64,000 bases of DNA from Salipiger sp. IMCC34102. GTDB lineage: Bacteria > Pseudomonadota > Alphaproteobacteria > Rhodobacterales > Rhodobacteraceae. Positions 39,034-48,695 of this stretch are shown here, in pieces. Within the stretch, counting starts at the first letter, position 1; each line of letters begins with the position of its first letter. The notes beneath the pieces were generated by a model. The model searched no databases. It was not told the DNA's origin and was given only the letters and a program-made list of their open reading frames with translations. A program made the position numbers and the translations under genes. The stretch lies in the NCBI RefSeq assembly GCF_004145405.1, contig NZ_SELQ01000001.1:434001-498000 (forward strand), given 5' to 3'.

Positions 39034-39783
39034 ATGACAGATCCCATGTCAGACGACGCATTCAACATTGAAGGCGCGGATCGCCCCGGACGCTGGGTCG
39101 TCACCTGCGACCACGCGACCAATATCGTGCCCGATTGGGTGAACGGCGGCGACCTGGGCCTGCCCACAGCCGACATGGGGCGGCACATCGCCTACGACAT
39201 CGGCGCGCTTGGCGTGGCGCGTGGGCTCGGGGCGGCGCTCGACAGCCCGGTGGTGTCCTCGCGCTTCTCGCGGCTGGTGATCGACCCCAACCGGGGCGAA
39301 CAGGACCCGACGCTGCTGATGCGGCTTTACGACGGCACGTTGATCCCCGGCAACCGCCATGCCGACGAGGGCGATCTGACCACCCGGCTGGAGCGGCTCT
39401 ACCGCCCCTATCACGACGCCATCGCCCGCACCGTCGAAAGTCGGGATCGGCCTGTCTATTGCGCGATCCACAGCTTCACCCCGCAGTTGCGCGGTCGGCC
39501 CCTGCGCCCATGGGAAATCGCGGTCCTTTATGCAGAGGACGCGCGGCTGGCCGCTTCGGTGGTGCAGGCCTGCCGCGAGGAAGGCTGGCTGACCGGCGAC
39601 AACCAGCCCTATACCGGCAAGTTGCCTGCCGACAGCGTCGACCGCCATGCGATCCAGCGCGGCCATCCCAACATCCTGATCGAGCTGCGCCAGGACCTGA
39701 TCGAGACGCCAGAGCAGCAGGCAGACTGGGCGGGACGTCTCGCCCCCCTCTTGCAGCGCGTGCTCGACGCCTCCACCTTGTGA
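39034..39783 (+). CDS. N-formylglutamate amidohydrolase
   Basis: A 249-residue protein of the HutG-like N-formylglutamate amidohydrolase family, which releases formate and glutamate from N-formylglutamate and related N-acyl amino acids. Signatures are VTCDHATNIVPDW near the N-terminus, HIAYDIGALGVARGL, SRLVIDPNRGEQD, and the late ILIELRQDLI. Histidine-utilisation genes are not adjacent, so the substrate may differ. An alternative start four codons in (MSDDAFN) is possible. It is divergent from pyk. Confidence 0.86.
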   Translation: MTDPMSDDAFNIEGADRPGRWVVTCDHATNIVPDWVNGGDLGLPTADMGRHIAYDIGALGVARGLGAALDSPVVSSRFSRLVIDPNRGEQDPTLLMRLYDGTLIPGNRHADEGDLTTRLERLYRPYHDAIARTVESRDRPVYCAIHSFTPQLRGRPLRPWEIAVLYAEDARLAASVVQACREEGWLTGDNQPYTGKLPADSVDRHAIQRGHPNILIELRQDLIETPEQQADWAGRLAPLLQRVLDASTL

Positions 39784-39804
39784 GCGACTGATCAGGAGAG
39801 CCTC

Positions 39805-40101
39805 ATGGACGACGCCACCCGCACAGAGATCGAAGCCGCCGCCTTCCGCCGCCTGCGCAAGCACCTGATGGAAGATCGGCCGGACGCGCAGAACATCGAC
39901 ATGATGAACCTCGCGGGCTTCTGCCGGAACTGCCTGTCGCGCTGGTACCAGGAAGCCGCGGAAGAGCGCGGCGTCGCGATGACCAAGGAAGAAGGCCGCG
40001 AGGCGTTCTACGGCATGCCCTTTGCCGAATGGAAGGCACGCCACCAGACCGAGGCGAGCCCCGAGGCACAAACCGCCTTCGCCCAAAGCCATAAGGACTG
40101 A
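39805..40101 (+). CDS. DUF1244 family protein
   Basis: A 98-residue soluble protein. The conserved DUF1244 core RRLRKHLMEDRPDAQNIDMMNLAGFCRNCLSRW-type segment, with a CxxC pair, is present, followed by YGMPFAEWK. The CRNC pair suggests metal or redox chemistry, but the function is unknown. It follows the amidohydrolase by 21 nt with GGAG before the ATG, so the two are likely one operon. Confidence 0.85.
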   Translation: MDDATRTEIEAAAFRRLRKHLMEDRPDAQNIDMMNLAGFCRNCLSRWYQEAAEERGVAMTKEEGREAFYGMPFAEWKARHQTEASPEAQTAFAQSHKD

Positions 40102-40124
40102 GCGCAAGCGAGGGGCCGGACACG

Positions 40125-40154
40125 AAAAAGGGCGGCCCCGGCGGGACCGCCCTT
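40125..40154 (-). terminator. Rho-independent terminator of the 44-residue gene
   Basis: Stem GGGCGG-C-CCC / GGG-A-CCGCCC (nine pairs, one mismatch; loop GGC), extended by two A-T pairs, followed on the minus strand by TTTTTCG (A-run at 40125-40129). It lies about 20 nt after the small gene's stop and shows that this gene is a transcription unit. It may also stop DUF1244 from the other side. Confidence 0.8.
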
Positions 40155-40172
40155 CGAACGTTGGGGTGCGCT

Positions 40173-40307
40173 TCAGTCCTCGGACTTCGGCGTGCCGTCC
40201 TCGTCCTTCAATTCGTGATGCTTGGCCTCTTCGGGGCGTTCCTTCTGGCGCTTGGTCGCCTCGACCGCCTTGCCGTCGCCGGTCATGTTGTCGTTCGTGC
40301 CGCTCAT
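40173..40307 (-). CDS. 44-residue charged small protein
   Basis: An open frame of 45 codons including the stop. The product begins MSGTNDNMTGDGKAVEATKR and ends DEDGTPKSED: very hydrophilic, rich in Lys, Glu and Asp, no cysteine or aromatic residues, so likely disordered. Support for being real: AAAAGGAG six bases before the ATG, a dedicated Rho-independent terminator 20 nt after the stop, and a divergent promoter region shared with marR. Function unknown; it could be a small stress or nucleic-acid-associated protein. Confidence 0.7.
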   Translation of the reverse strand: MSGTNDNMTGDGKAVEATKRQKERPEEAKHHELKDEDGTPKSED

Positions 40308-40435
40308 GGCTCGTCTCCTTTTATCTCCGGGCAAACGGCAGACCTCGCCGGATTGTTCCCGATTGTTCCCGGCCTTTCGCGCAAGCGTTGGCCCGGCGCG
40401 GCAACTCGTCTAGATTGTGCCGAACAGGAGCGCCC

Positions 40436-40891
40436 ATGACCGACAGATCCCGAAACGTCCCGACGCTTGAACGTCTCGTCGGCTACAATCTCAAGCGGGC
40501 CTACATGGTCGTGCAGGGCGATTACCGCGCGGCCCTGGGCGACGGCGCGCTCGCGCCGCGGGTCTTTTCCGCGCTGACGCTGGTGGTCGAGTTTCCGCAG
40601 ATCTCGCAAAGCGATCTTGCCCGGCGGCTGGGAATCGAACGCTCCGGCCTCGTGGCCATCGTGGGCGAACTCGAAGAGCGGGGTTTGCTGGAACGCGCCG
40701 ACGTGCCGGGCGACAAGCGGGTGCAGGCGCTGGTCGCGACGCCCGAGGGGACGCGGGCCTGCAACGACGCGATGGCGCGGGTGCAGGCGCACGAGGATCG
40801 GCTACTGGGCATGCTGACAGAGGCTGAAAGGGCCACGTTGATCGCGCTTCTGGCCAAGATCCGGCAGGCCGAGGACGTACAGGCCGGATAG
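40436..40891 (+). CDS. MarR family transcriptional regulator
   Basis: A 151-residue winged-helix dimer. The recognition region is SQSDLARRLGIERSGLVAIVGELEERGLLER followed by the wing VPGDKRVQALVATPEG (residues about 60-105), the MarR hallmark. Dimerisation helices flank it. The ATG at 40436 follows AGGAG. Its target is unknown; the divergent small gene at 40173-40307 is the obvious candidate. MarR proteins commonly respond to phenolic ligands or oxidants. Confidence 0.9.
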   Translation: MTDRSRNVPTLERLVGYNLKRAYMVVQGDYRAALGDGALAPRVFSALTLVVEFPQISQSDLARRLGIERSGLVAIVGELEERGLLERADVPGDKRVQALVATPEGTRACNDAMARVQAHEDRLLGMLTEAERATLIALLAKIRQAEDVQAG

Positions 40892-41018
40892 GCGCCGTAG
40901 TGATTCGGTCTGACGGATGACCGGCTGCGGCTGCCGGATGTGAACCCCCTGCGTGCAATCCGCCCCGGGATTGTCGTCTTGACCGCCTCGGGATGTGACG
41001 CTTAGATTTCCCGAACAC

Positions 41019-41032
41019 TATACGCGCGTAAA
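41019..41032. promoter_or_regulatory. Putative LacI-family operator before the LacI gene
   Basis: TATACGCGCGTAAA: half sites TATAC and GTAAA around GCGC, 65 nt before the LacI start. It resembles the perfect palindrome TTTACGGGTGTAAA before the transporter operon (42149-42162) and is followed by the same AATTTTC. It overlaps a possible -10 (TATACG), which suits autorepression. Confidence 0.55.
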
Positions 41033-41096
41033 AATTTTCAGCGCGCAAACTTGACGCGCCCCACCCCGTGGTGCGCGCCATGGCGGAGGTGAGGGA

Positions 41097-42122
41097 ATGG
41101 CTCTTCAGAAAATCAAGAACATGGAAGAGTTTGCCGAAGTCAGCGGGATTTCCCGTCCCACGGTATCGAAATACTTCCACGACCCCGATAGCGTGCGAAA
41201 ATCGACGCGCGCCAAGATCGAGGCCGCGCTCGAAACCTACGATTACCGGCCCAACATCTTCGCCATCAACCAGAACCGCAAGCTGACGAAGACCATCGGC
41301 GTGCTCGTGCCCTACCTGTCCGACCCGTTCTTCGCGGAAATGGTGCGCCTGATCGAACGGCGCTGCATCGACGCGGGCTTCTGGCCCATCGTCTTCTCTG
41401 CCCATGGGCAACAATCCTTGGAAAACAATGCGCTATCCACGCTCGAAACCTTGCGGCCGGCGGGTGCACTGATCGCGCCCCTTGGCCGGTCATCGGATTT
41501 CGAGGTGGTCCAGCAGTTCAGCGAGCGCGTGCCGACGGTGGTCTTCGACAGCAACATGAGCGTGGGCGAGGCCTTCGTCGGTTCCAACAACGGGCAGAGC
41601 ATTCCGCTGATCGTCGACTACCTGTGCCGCACCGGAGAGCCGCCCTGCTTCTTCGAGATGGAGCCGGTCAATCCAAACGCCAACAAGCGGCGCGATGCCT
41701 ACGTGGGCGCGATGGAGCGGCTGGGCTTCGATCCGCATGTCATCCAGGCGCAGGGCGGCGGATGGGCGTTCGAGCAGATCGGCCTGACGGAAGGCAAGCG
41801 CCTGATCGCGGAGCGGTCCCTGCCGTCGGATACCGTGCTGTGCAGCAATGACCGGCTGGCGGTCGGGTTGATCGCGGCGGCCTACGAAAAAGGGCTGCGC
41901 GTGGGGCATGGGCCCGGCTGCGCCTTGCGGATCGCGGGCCACGACGACCACCCCTGGTCGCAGTTCACCGCCCCGCCGCTGACCACGGTGAGCCAGGACT
42001 ACAAGTCGATCACCGACCGCAGCGTCGAGATCCTGTTCGACCTGATCGAAGGCGGCCAGCGCCCCTCGGACCGCCCGGAAGTGCTGTTCGACGGCAAGCT
42101 GGTGCTGCGCGAGTCGGCCTGA
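41097..42122 (+). CDS. LacI family regulator of the sorbitol/mannitol operon
   Basis: A 341-residue repressor. The N-terminal helix-turn-helix and hinge cover residues 1-60 (MEEFAEVSGISRPTVSKYFHDPDSVRKST, then YRPN), and the periplasmic-binding-protein-like effector domain covers about 65-335 (KTIGVLVPYLSDPFFAEMVRLIE). GGAGG precedes the ATG. It lies immediately upstream of the polyol transporter in the same direction, and related palindromes occur before both units. It therefore most likely represses the operon and itself, released by a polyol or sugar. The Rhodobacter sphaeroides sorbitol locus provides the functional comparison. Confidence 0.9.
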   Translation: MALQKIKNMEEFAEVSGISRPTVSKYFHDPDSVRKSTRAKIEAALETYDYRPNIFAINQNRKLTKTIGVLVPYLSDPFFAEMVRLIERRCIDAGFWPIVFSAHGQQSLENNALSTLETLRPAGALIAPLGRSSDFEVVQQFSERVPTVVFDSNMSVGEAFVGSNNGQSIPLIVDYLCRTGEPPCFFEMEPVNPNANKRRDAYVGAMERLGFDPHVIQAQGGGWAFEQIGLTEGKRLIAERSLPSDTVLCSNDRLAVGLIAAAYEKGLRVGHGPGCALRIAGHDDHPWSQFTAPPLTTVSQDYKSITDRSVEILFDLIEGGQRPSDRPEVLFDGKLVLRESA

Positions 42123-42148
42123 GTTTCTGCGGCGCGGCGACGAATTTC

Positions 42149-42162
42149 TTTACGGGTGTAAA
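42149..42162. promoter_or_regulatory. Putative LacI-family operator before the polyol transporter operon
   Basis: TTTACGGGTGTAAA, perfect TTTAC/GTAAA arms with a 4-nt centre, 78 nt before the solute-binding protein start. Seven bases later TTGACC (42170-42175) looks like a -35 box, with TAGTTT at 42194 as a weak -10. Confidence 0.6.
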
Positions 42163-42239
42163 TTTTCGGTTGACCGGTGCGGGGGCGCGCCCGTAGTTTC
42201 CGCGCAGTCACTCAAGACTTTTCCAGGGAGGAAAAAGGA

Positions 42240-43562
42240 ATGAAACTCAAGAACGCACTCTTCGCGGCCTCCGCGATCGTGTCGGTCACGGCCACCGCGG
42301 CGCTCGCCCAGTCCGAGACCACGACCCTGACCATCGCCACCGTAAACAACGGCGACATGGTCCGGATGCAGACCCTGACCGACGATTTCACCGAACAGCA
42401 CCCCGACATCCAGCTCGAGTGGGTCACGCTGGAAGAGAACGTGCTGCGCCAGAACGTCACCACCGACATCTCGACCGGGGGCGGCGCCTACGACGTCATG
42501 ACCATCGGCACCTACGAAGTTCCGATCTGGGCCAACAACGGCTGGCTGGTGTCGCTGAACGACGGCATGTCCGACGATTTCGCCGCGGACGACCTGCTGC
42601 CCGCCATCGCCGACGGCCTCAGCATGGACGGCGAGCTTTACGCAGCCCCCTTCTACGGCGAATCCTCGATGGTGATGTATCGCACCGACCTGATGGAAGA
42701 GGCCGGCCTCGAAATGCCCGACGCGCCGACGTGGGAGTTCATCCGCGAAGCCGCCGCCGCGATGACCGACCGCGACGCCGACATCAACGGCATCTGCGCC
42801 CGCGGCAAGGCCGGCTGGGGCGAGAACATGGCCTTCCTGACCGCCATGGCCAACAGCTTCGGCGCGCGCTGGTTCGACGAGGACTGGCAGGCCCAGTTCG
42901 ACAGCGAGGAATGGTCCGAGGCGCTGACCTTCTACCTGGAGATGATGGAGGAATCCGGTCCCGCCGGTGCCGCCAACAACGGTTTCAACGAGAACCTGAC
43001 GCTGTTCCAGCAGGGCAAGTGCGGCATGTGGATCGACGCGACCGTCGCGGCGTCCTTCGTGACCAACCCCGAAGATTCGACCGTGGCCGACAGCGTGGGC
43101 TTCGCGCTGGCCCCCGACACCGGCCTTGGCAAGCGGGGCAACTGGCTCTGGGCCTGGTCGCTGGCGATCCCCACGTCCTCCGAAAAGCAGGACGCCGCCA
43201 AGACCTTCATCAGCTGGGCCACCGGTCCGGGCTACGCCGAACTGGTCGCCGAGAACGAAGGCTGGGCCAACGTGCCGCCGGGCACCCGCACCTCTCTCTA
43301 CGAGAACCAGGAGTACCTGGACGCGGCGCCTTTCGCGCAGATGACGCTGGAAAGCATCAACGCGGCTGATCCGACCAACCCGACCGTGGATCCCGTGCCC
43401 TACACCGGCGTGCAGTTCGTCGCGATCCCCGAGTTCGCGGGCATCGGCACTCAGGTGGGGCAGGAATTCTCTGCCGCGCTGGCTGGCCAGCAGTCCGCAG
43501 AGGAAGCCCTGTCGAACGCGCAGGCGCTGACCACCGACGAGATGGAAGCCGCAGGCTACTAA
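42240..43562 (+). CDS. smoE: Sorbitol/mannitol ABC transporter, solute-binding protein
   Basis: A 440-residue periplasmic binding protein of the CUT1 family. A signal peptide ends near residue 23 (TATAALAQ). The mature protein contains the family pattern VMTIGTYEVPIWANNGWLV and LYAAPFYGESSMVMYRTDLME. It delivers hexitols to the SmoFG membrane pair. GGGAGGAAAAAGGA precedes the ATG. A GC-rich stem-loop after the stop separates it from the permeases, an arrangement that usually raises binding-protein yield. Assignment to polyols rests on the adjoining dehydrogenases. Confidence 0.9.
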   Translation: MKLKNALFAASAIVSVTATAALAQSETTTLTIATVNNGDMVRMQTLTDDFTEQHPDIQLEWVTLEENVLRQNVTTDISTGGGAYDVMTIGTYEVPIWANNGWLVSLNDGMSDDFAADDLLPAIADGLSMDGELYAAPFYGESSMVMYRTDLMEEAGLEMPDAPTWEFIREAAAAMTDRDADINGICARGKAGWGENMAFLTAMANSFGARWFDEDWQAQFDSEEWSEALTFYLEMMEESGPAGAANNGFNENLTLFQQGKCGMWIDATVAASFVTNPEDSTVADSVGFALAPDTGLGKRGNWLWAWSLAIPTSSEKQDAAKTFISWATGPGYAELVAENEGWANVPPGTRTSLYENQEYLDAAPFAQMTLESINAADPTNPTVDPVPYTGVQFVAIPEFAGIGTQVGQEFSAALAGQQSAEEALSNAQALTTDEMEAAGY

Positions 43563-43582
43563 GCCTGCCGCACCGACCCGCG

Positions 43583-43610
43583 GGGCGGGGCCACGTGCCT
43601 CGCCCCGCCC
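43583..43610 (+). terminator. Stem-loop between binding-protein and permease genes (partial terminator)
   Basis: GGGCGGGGC and GCCCCGCCC pair perfectly (nine pairs, 10-nt loop), 20 nt after the smoE stop and followed by GGGCCTTTTCC. It probably gives partial termination or protects the 3' end of the abundant smoE message. Confidence 0.65.
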
Positions 43611-43716
43611 GGGCCTTTTCCACACGACCCCATCCGATCGGCACGTTTCCGCAGGCCCGACAAGGGGCCTTCGCAAGTGCCGCGTGTCGTGCTCCGTCAT
43701 TGCAAGGATGTGTCCC

Positions 43717-44580
43717 ATGGCGACCCAGCATTCCAGATCCGCCGCCCGGCTGATGATCGCACCCGCCGTCTTCGCGTTGATGGTCTGGATGCTGATCCCG
43801 CTGTGCATGACGCTGTATTTCAGCTTCGCCGATTACCGCCCCATGCGCGGCAGCTTCGAACCCTGGATCGGGTTCGAGAACTACGTCCGCTTCGTGACTT
43901 CGTCGTCCTTCGTCGATTCCGTCGTCACGACGCTGCAGATGGTGGGCGGCATCCTGTTGATCACCATCGTGGGCGGCGTGATGATGGCGCTGCTTCTCGA
44001 CAAGCCGATGTTCGGGCAGGGCATCGTGCGTATCCTGGTGATCGCACCCTTCTTTGTCATGCCCACTGTTTCGGCGCTGGTGTGGAAGAACATGTTCTTC
44101 AACGTCGACAACGGGCTTTTCAGCTACGCCTTCCAGGGGCTGGGGATGGAACCTTACGACTTCCTCAGCCAGGCGCCGCTCTTCTCGATCATCGTGATCG
44201 TGGCCTGGCAGTGGCTGCCCTTCGCGACGCTGATCCTGCTGACGGCCGTCCAGTCGCTCGACAGCGAGCAGCTGGAGGCGGCCGAGATGGACGGCGCGCC
44301 CGCCTTGTCGCGGTTTCGCTACATCATCCTGCCGCACCTGAGCCGCGCGATCACCGTCGTGATCCTGATCCAGACGATCTTCCTGCTGTCGATCTTCGCC
44401 GAGATCTTCGTCACCACGAATGGCGCCTTCGGGACCCGGACGCTGACCTACCTGGTCTACCAGCGCGTGCTGGAAAGCCAGAACATCGGCCTGGGCTCCG
44501 CCGGTGGCATCATCGCCGTCATCCTTGCCAACATCGTCGCGATCTTCCTGATGCGGATCGTCGGCCGGAACCTGGACTGA
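43717..44580 (+). CDS. smoF: Sorbitol/mannitol ABC transporter permease 1
   Basis: A 287-residue inner-membrane permease with six hydrophobic segments. The EAA loop that docks the ATPase is EQLEAAEMDGAPALSRFRYIILP. The ATG at 43717 is used because AAGGA lies nine bases upstream and the upstream in-frame codons are not conserved in character. It follows the stem-loop and is 10 nt from the second permease. Confidence 0.9.
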   Translation: MATQHSRSAARLMIAPAVFALMVWMLIPLCMTLYFSFADYRPMRGSFEPWIGFENYVRFVTSSSFVDSVVTTLQMVGGILLITIVGGVMMALLLDKPMFGQGIVRILVIAPFFVMPTVSALVWKNMFFNVDNGLFSYAFQGLGMEPYDFLSQAPLFSIIVIVAWQWLPFATLILLTAVQSLDSEQLEAAEMDGAPALSRFRYIILPHLSRAITVVILIQTIFLLSIFAEIFVTTNGAFGTRTLTYLVYQRVLESQNIGLGSAGGIIAVILANIVAIFLMRIVGRNLD

Positions 44581-44590
44581 GGGGAACATC

Positions 44591-45421
44591 ATGGCCCGCG
44601 CCATCACCACCCGCAAGAAAGCCATGTGGACCGCCCTCGCCTGGGCATTCGGCCTCCTCATGTTCTTTCCGATCCTCTGGACGTTCCTGACGTCCTTCAA
44701 GACGGAAGCCACCGCGATCGCCGATCCACCGGTCTGGTTCTTCTTCGACTGGACGACGGAAAACTACGCGGACGTCTTCGACCGGTCGAACTATCCGCTG
44801 GCCCTGACAAACTCGATCATCATCGCCGTGGGATCGACGCTGCTGGGCATCCTGATCGCGGTGCCCGCCGCCTGGGCGATGGCCTTCGTGCCGGGACGAC
44901 GGACCAAGGACGTGCTGCTGTGGATGCTCTCGACCAAGATGCTGCCTGCCGTCGGCGTGCTGTACCCGCTAGTGCTGGTCGCCAAGTGGCTCGACATCCT
45001 CGACAGCCGCATCCTGCTGGTGGTCGTGCTGATGCTGATCAACCTGCCGATCATCGTCTGGATGCTCTACACCTACTTCCGCGAGATCCCGGGCGAAATC
45101 CTGGAGGCTGCACGCATGGACGGCGCGAACCTCAGGAACGAGATTCTCTACGTGCTGACGCCCATGGCGCTGCCGGGGATCGCCTCCACCGTGTTGCTCA
45201 ACATCATCCTGGCCTGGAACGAGGCGTTCTGGACGATCCTTCTGACCACCGTCTCGGCGGCGCCCCTGACGAAGTTCATCGCCAGTTTCTCGGCCCCCGA
45301 GGGGCTTTTCTACGCGAAGCTCTCGGCGGCCTCGATGCTGGCCATCGCGCCGATCCTCGTCATGGGCTGGTTCAGCCAGAAACAACTTGTCCGCGGCCTG
45401 ACCTTCGGCGCCGTCAAATAA
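44591..45421 (+). CDS. smoG: Sorbitol/mannitol ABC transporter permease 2
   Basis: A 276-residue permease with six membrane helices and the EAA loop EILEAARMDGANLRNEILYVLTPMALP. The ending LVRGLTFGAVK is the conserved C-terminus of the second CUT1 permease. It forms a heterodimer with SmoF. Ribosome-site strength is weak (GGGGAAC), consistent with coupling to smoF. Confidence 0.9.
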   Translation: MARAITTRKKAMWTALAWAFGLLMFFPILWTFLTSFKTEATAIADPPVWFFFDWTTENYADVFDRSNYPLALTNSIIIAVGSTLLGILIAVPAAWAMAFVPGRRTKDVLLWMLSTKMLPAVGVLYPLVLVAKWLDILDSRILLVVVLMLINLPIIVWMLYTYFREIPGEILEAARMDGANLRNEILYVLTPMALPGIASTVLLNIILAWNEAFWTILLTTVSAAPLTKFIASFSAPEGLFYAKLSAASMLAIAPILVMGWFSQKQLVRGLTFGAVK

Positions 45422-45433
45422 GGAGCGACCACC

Positions 45434-46434
<1,001 letters not shown>

Positions 46435-46438
<4 letters not shown>

Positions 46439-47205
46439 GACTGCACGGCAAATCCGCCCTGATCACCGGGGCCGCGCGGGGCATCGGACTGGGTTTCGCA
46501 CAGGCCTACGTCGCCGAAGGGGCCACCGTCGCCATCGGCGATATCGACCTCGACGCGGCACGGGCCGCCGCCGCCGAGATCGGGGAGGGCGCCTACGCGG
46601 TGCACCTCGACGTGAGCGATCAGGCCAGCATCGACGCGGCCATCGCGCAGGTCGTGGACCGGACGGGCAAGCTCGACATCCTCGTCAACAATGCGGCCCT
46701 CTTCGATGCCGCGAAGACGGTCGATATCACCCGCGACAGCTACGACAGGCTCTTTTCGGTCAACCTCGCAGGCACGCTCTTCACCATGCAGGCCGCGGCG
46801 CGCCAGATGATAGCCCAGGGCCAGGGCGGCAAGATCATCAACATGGCCTCCCAGGCCGGCCGTCGCGGAGAGCCGCTGGTGCTGGTCTATTGCGCGACCA
46901 AGGCGGCGGTTATCTCGATGACGCAAAGCGCGGGGCTCGACCTCATCCGGCACGGGATCAACGTCAACGCCATCGCCCCGGGCGTCGTGGACGGCGCCCA
47001 CTGGGAGCATGTCGACGCGATGTTCGCCCAGCTCGAAGGCAAGCCCAAGGGCCAGAAGCGCGCCGAGGTCGAGGCGGGCGTGCCCGCGGGCCGCTACGCG
47101 CAGCCGTCGGATCTTGCGCCCATGGCGGTCTTTCTGGCAAGCGCCGACAGCGATTACATCGTCAGCCAATGCTACAACGTCGACGGCGGCCAGTGGATGA
47201 GCTGA
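46435..47205 (+). CDS. smoS: Sorbitol dehydrogenase (SmoS-type SDR)
   Basis: A 256-residue short-chain dehydrogenase that oxidises D-glucitol to D-fructose, and often galactitol, with NAD. The cofactor motif TGAARGIG is at residues 11-18, LVNNAALFD follows, catalytic Ser is in [15 protein letters not shown] and the Tyr/Lys pair in YCATKAAV. The stretches [23 protein letters not shown] and [10 protein letters not shown] correspond closely to Rhodobacter sphaeroides SmoS as I recall it. It is coupled to smoK by ATGA. Confidence 0.93.
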
Positions 47206-47225
47206 CGCCGGAAAGGATACGTTCC

Positions 47226-48695
47226 ATGACCACCCCCCTGTCCGACGCGACCCTGCTGGATCTGCCCGACGACGTGCTCTTTCCGACCTACGACCGCCCC
47301 GGCATGACGCCCGGCATCGTGCATATCGGTCTGGGCAATTTCCACCGCGCGCACCAGGCGTGGTACCTGCACCGCCTGATGCAGGCGGGCGAGGCGCACG
47401 ATTGGGCGATCATCGGTGCGGGCGTGCGCGCGCCAGATGCCGCCCAGCGCGAGCGGCTGCTGGGCCAGGATTGCCTTTACACCCTGATCGAGCTCGATCC
47501 CGCGGGCAAATCCGCGGAAGTCGTGGGCTCCATGATCGACTTCCTGCCGGTCGAGGATGGGAACGGCGCGCTCATCTCCCGGATGGCCGATCCGGCGATC
47601 CGCATCGTGTCGCTGACCGTGACCGAAGGGGGCTATTACCAGACCTCCGACGGGGGCTTTGACACGGATCACCCGGATATCCGCCACGACGTGCAGAACC
47701 CCGATGCGCCGCGCACCGCCTTCGGCGCGATGGTGGCCGCCTTGGGTCGGCGTCGCGCGGCGGGACACGGTCCCTTCACCTGCCAGTCCTGCGACAACCT
47801 GCAAGGCAACGGCGATATCCTGCGCCGCGCGGTCGTGGGCCTTGCCCGGCTGACGGACGAGGAACTCGCCGACTGGATCGAGGCGAACGCCACCTTCCCA
47901 AACGCCATGGTCGATTGCATCGTCCCCGCGACCGGCCCCTCTGAACTGGCGCTCGTGCGCGACTTCGGGATCGAGGACGACGCGCCCGTCACCCACGAGA
48001 ACTTCCGCCAGTGGGTGATCGAGGACCGCTTCTGCGCCGGGCGCCCCGAGTGGGAACGTGCGGGTGCCACGATCACGGACGACGTGCACGCCTACGAATC
48101 GATGAAACTGCGCTGCCTGAATGCGGGCCACCAGATACTCGCCAACCCCGGCGAGTTGCTGGGCCTTGCCACCATCGACGACTGCATGGCGCACGCCGGC
48201 GTCCACGCCTTCTTCCGCCGCGTCGAGGAGGACGAGATCGTCCCCCACGTCTCCGCCGTGCCGGGGATGACGCCGCAGGCCTACGTCGACTTGATCGACA
48301 CCCGCTTCTCGAACTCGCAGATCCGCGACACGGTGCGGCGGGTGGCCTTCGACGGATCCTCGCGGCACGCGGGCTTCGTGCTGCCGGTGGTGCGCGACGC
48401 GCTGAAGGCCGGCACCCCGGTCGAGGGGCTCGCATTGGCCGAAGCGCTGTGGGCCCGCATGTGCCAAGGCACCCGCGAGGACGGCTCGACCATCGCGCCA
48501 AACGACCCGCATTGGGACACCTTGCAGGCCGCCGCGGTCGAGGCGCGCACCCGCCCCGGCGCGTGGTTGCAGCAGGGCTGGATCTACGGCGACCTGGCCA
48601 AGGAGACCCGCTTCGCGGAGGCGTTCCACCGCTGGCTGACGCTGATCTGGGCCGAGGGAACGGATGCGGCGCTGAAGGCCTACGCCACCCGCTAG
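47226..48695 (+). CDS. mtlK: Mannitol 2-dehydrogenase
   Basis: A 489-residue long-chain polyol dehydrogenase that oxidises D-mannitol (and D-arabinitol) to the ketose with NAD. The N-terminal nucleotide-binding part begins GIVHIGLGNFHRAHQA. The catalytic K-x4-N-x2-H is visible in ESMKLRCLNAGHQILA. It is last in the polyol operon, 20 nt after smoS. The fructokinase gene (mtlZ) that completes the Rhodobacter sphaeroides operon is not present here; fructose must be phosphorylated by an enzyme encoded elsewhere. Confidence 0.94.
   Translation: MTTPLSDATLLDLPDDVLFPTYDRPGMTPGIVHIGLGNFHRAHQAWYLHRLMQAGEAHDWAIIGAGVRAPDAAQRERLLGQDCLYTLIELDPAGKSAEVVGSMIDFLPVEDGNGALISRMADPAIRIVSLTVTEGGYYQTSDGGFDTDHPDIRHDVQNPDAPRTAFGAMVAALGRRRAAGHGPFTCQSCDNLQGNGDILRRAVVGLARLTDEELADWIEANATFPNAMVDCIVPATGPSELALVRDFGIEDDAPVTHENFRQWVIEDRFCAGRPEWERAGATITDDVHAYESMKLRCLNAGHQILANPGELLGLATIDDCMAHAGVHAFFRRVEEDEIVPHVSAVPGMTPQAYVDLIDTRFSNSQIRDTVRRVAFDGSSRHAGFVLPVVRDALKAGTPVEGLALAEALWARMCQGTREDGSTIAPNDPHWDTLQAAAVEARTRPGAWLQQGWIYGDLAKETRFAEAFHRWLTLIWAEGTDAALKAYATR

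Noticed and set aside
40465-40792. Minus-strand frame opposite marR and others near 40-41 kb
   Set aside because: No ribosome site, no recognisable domain, and full overlap with a well-supported MarR gene.
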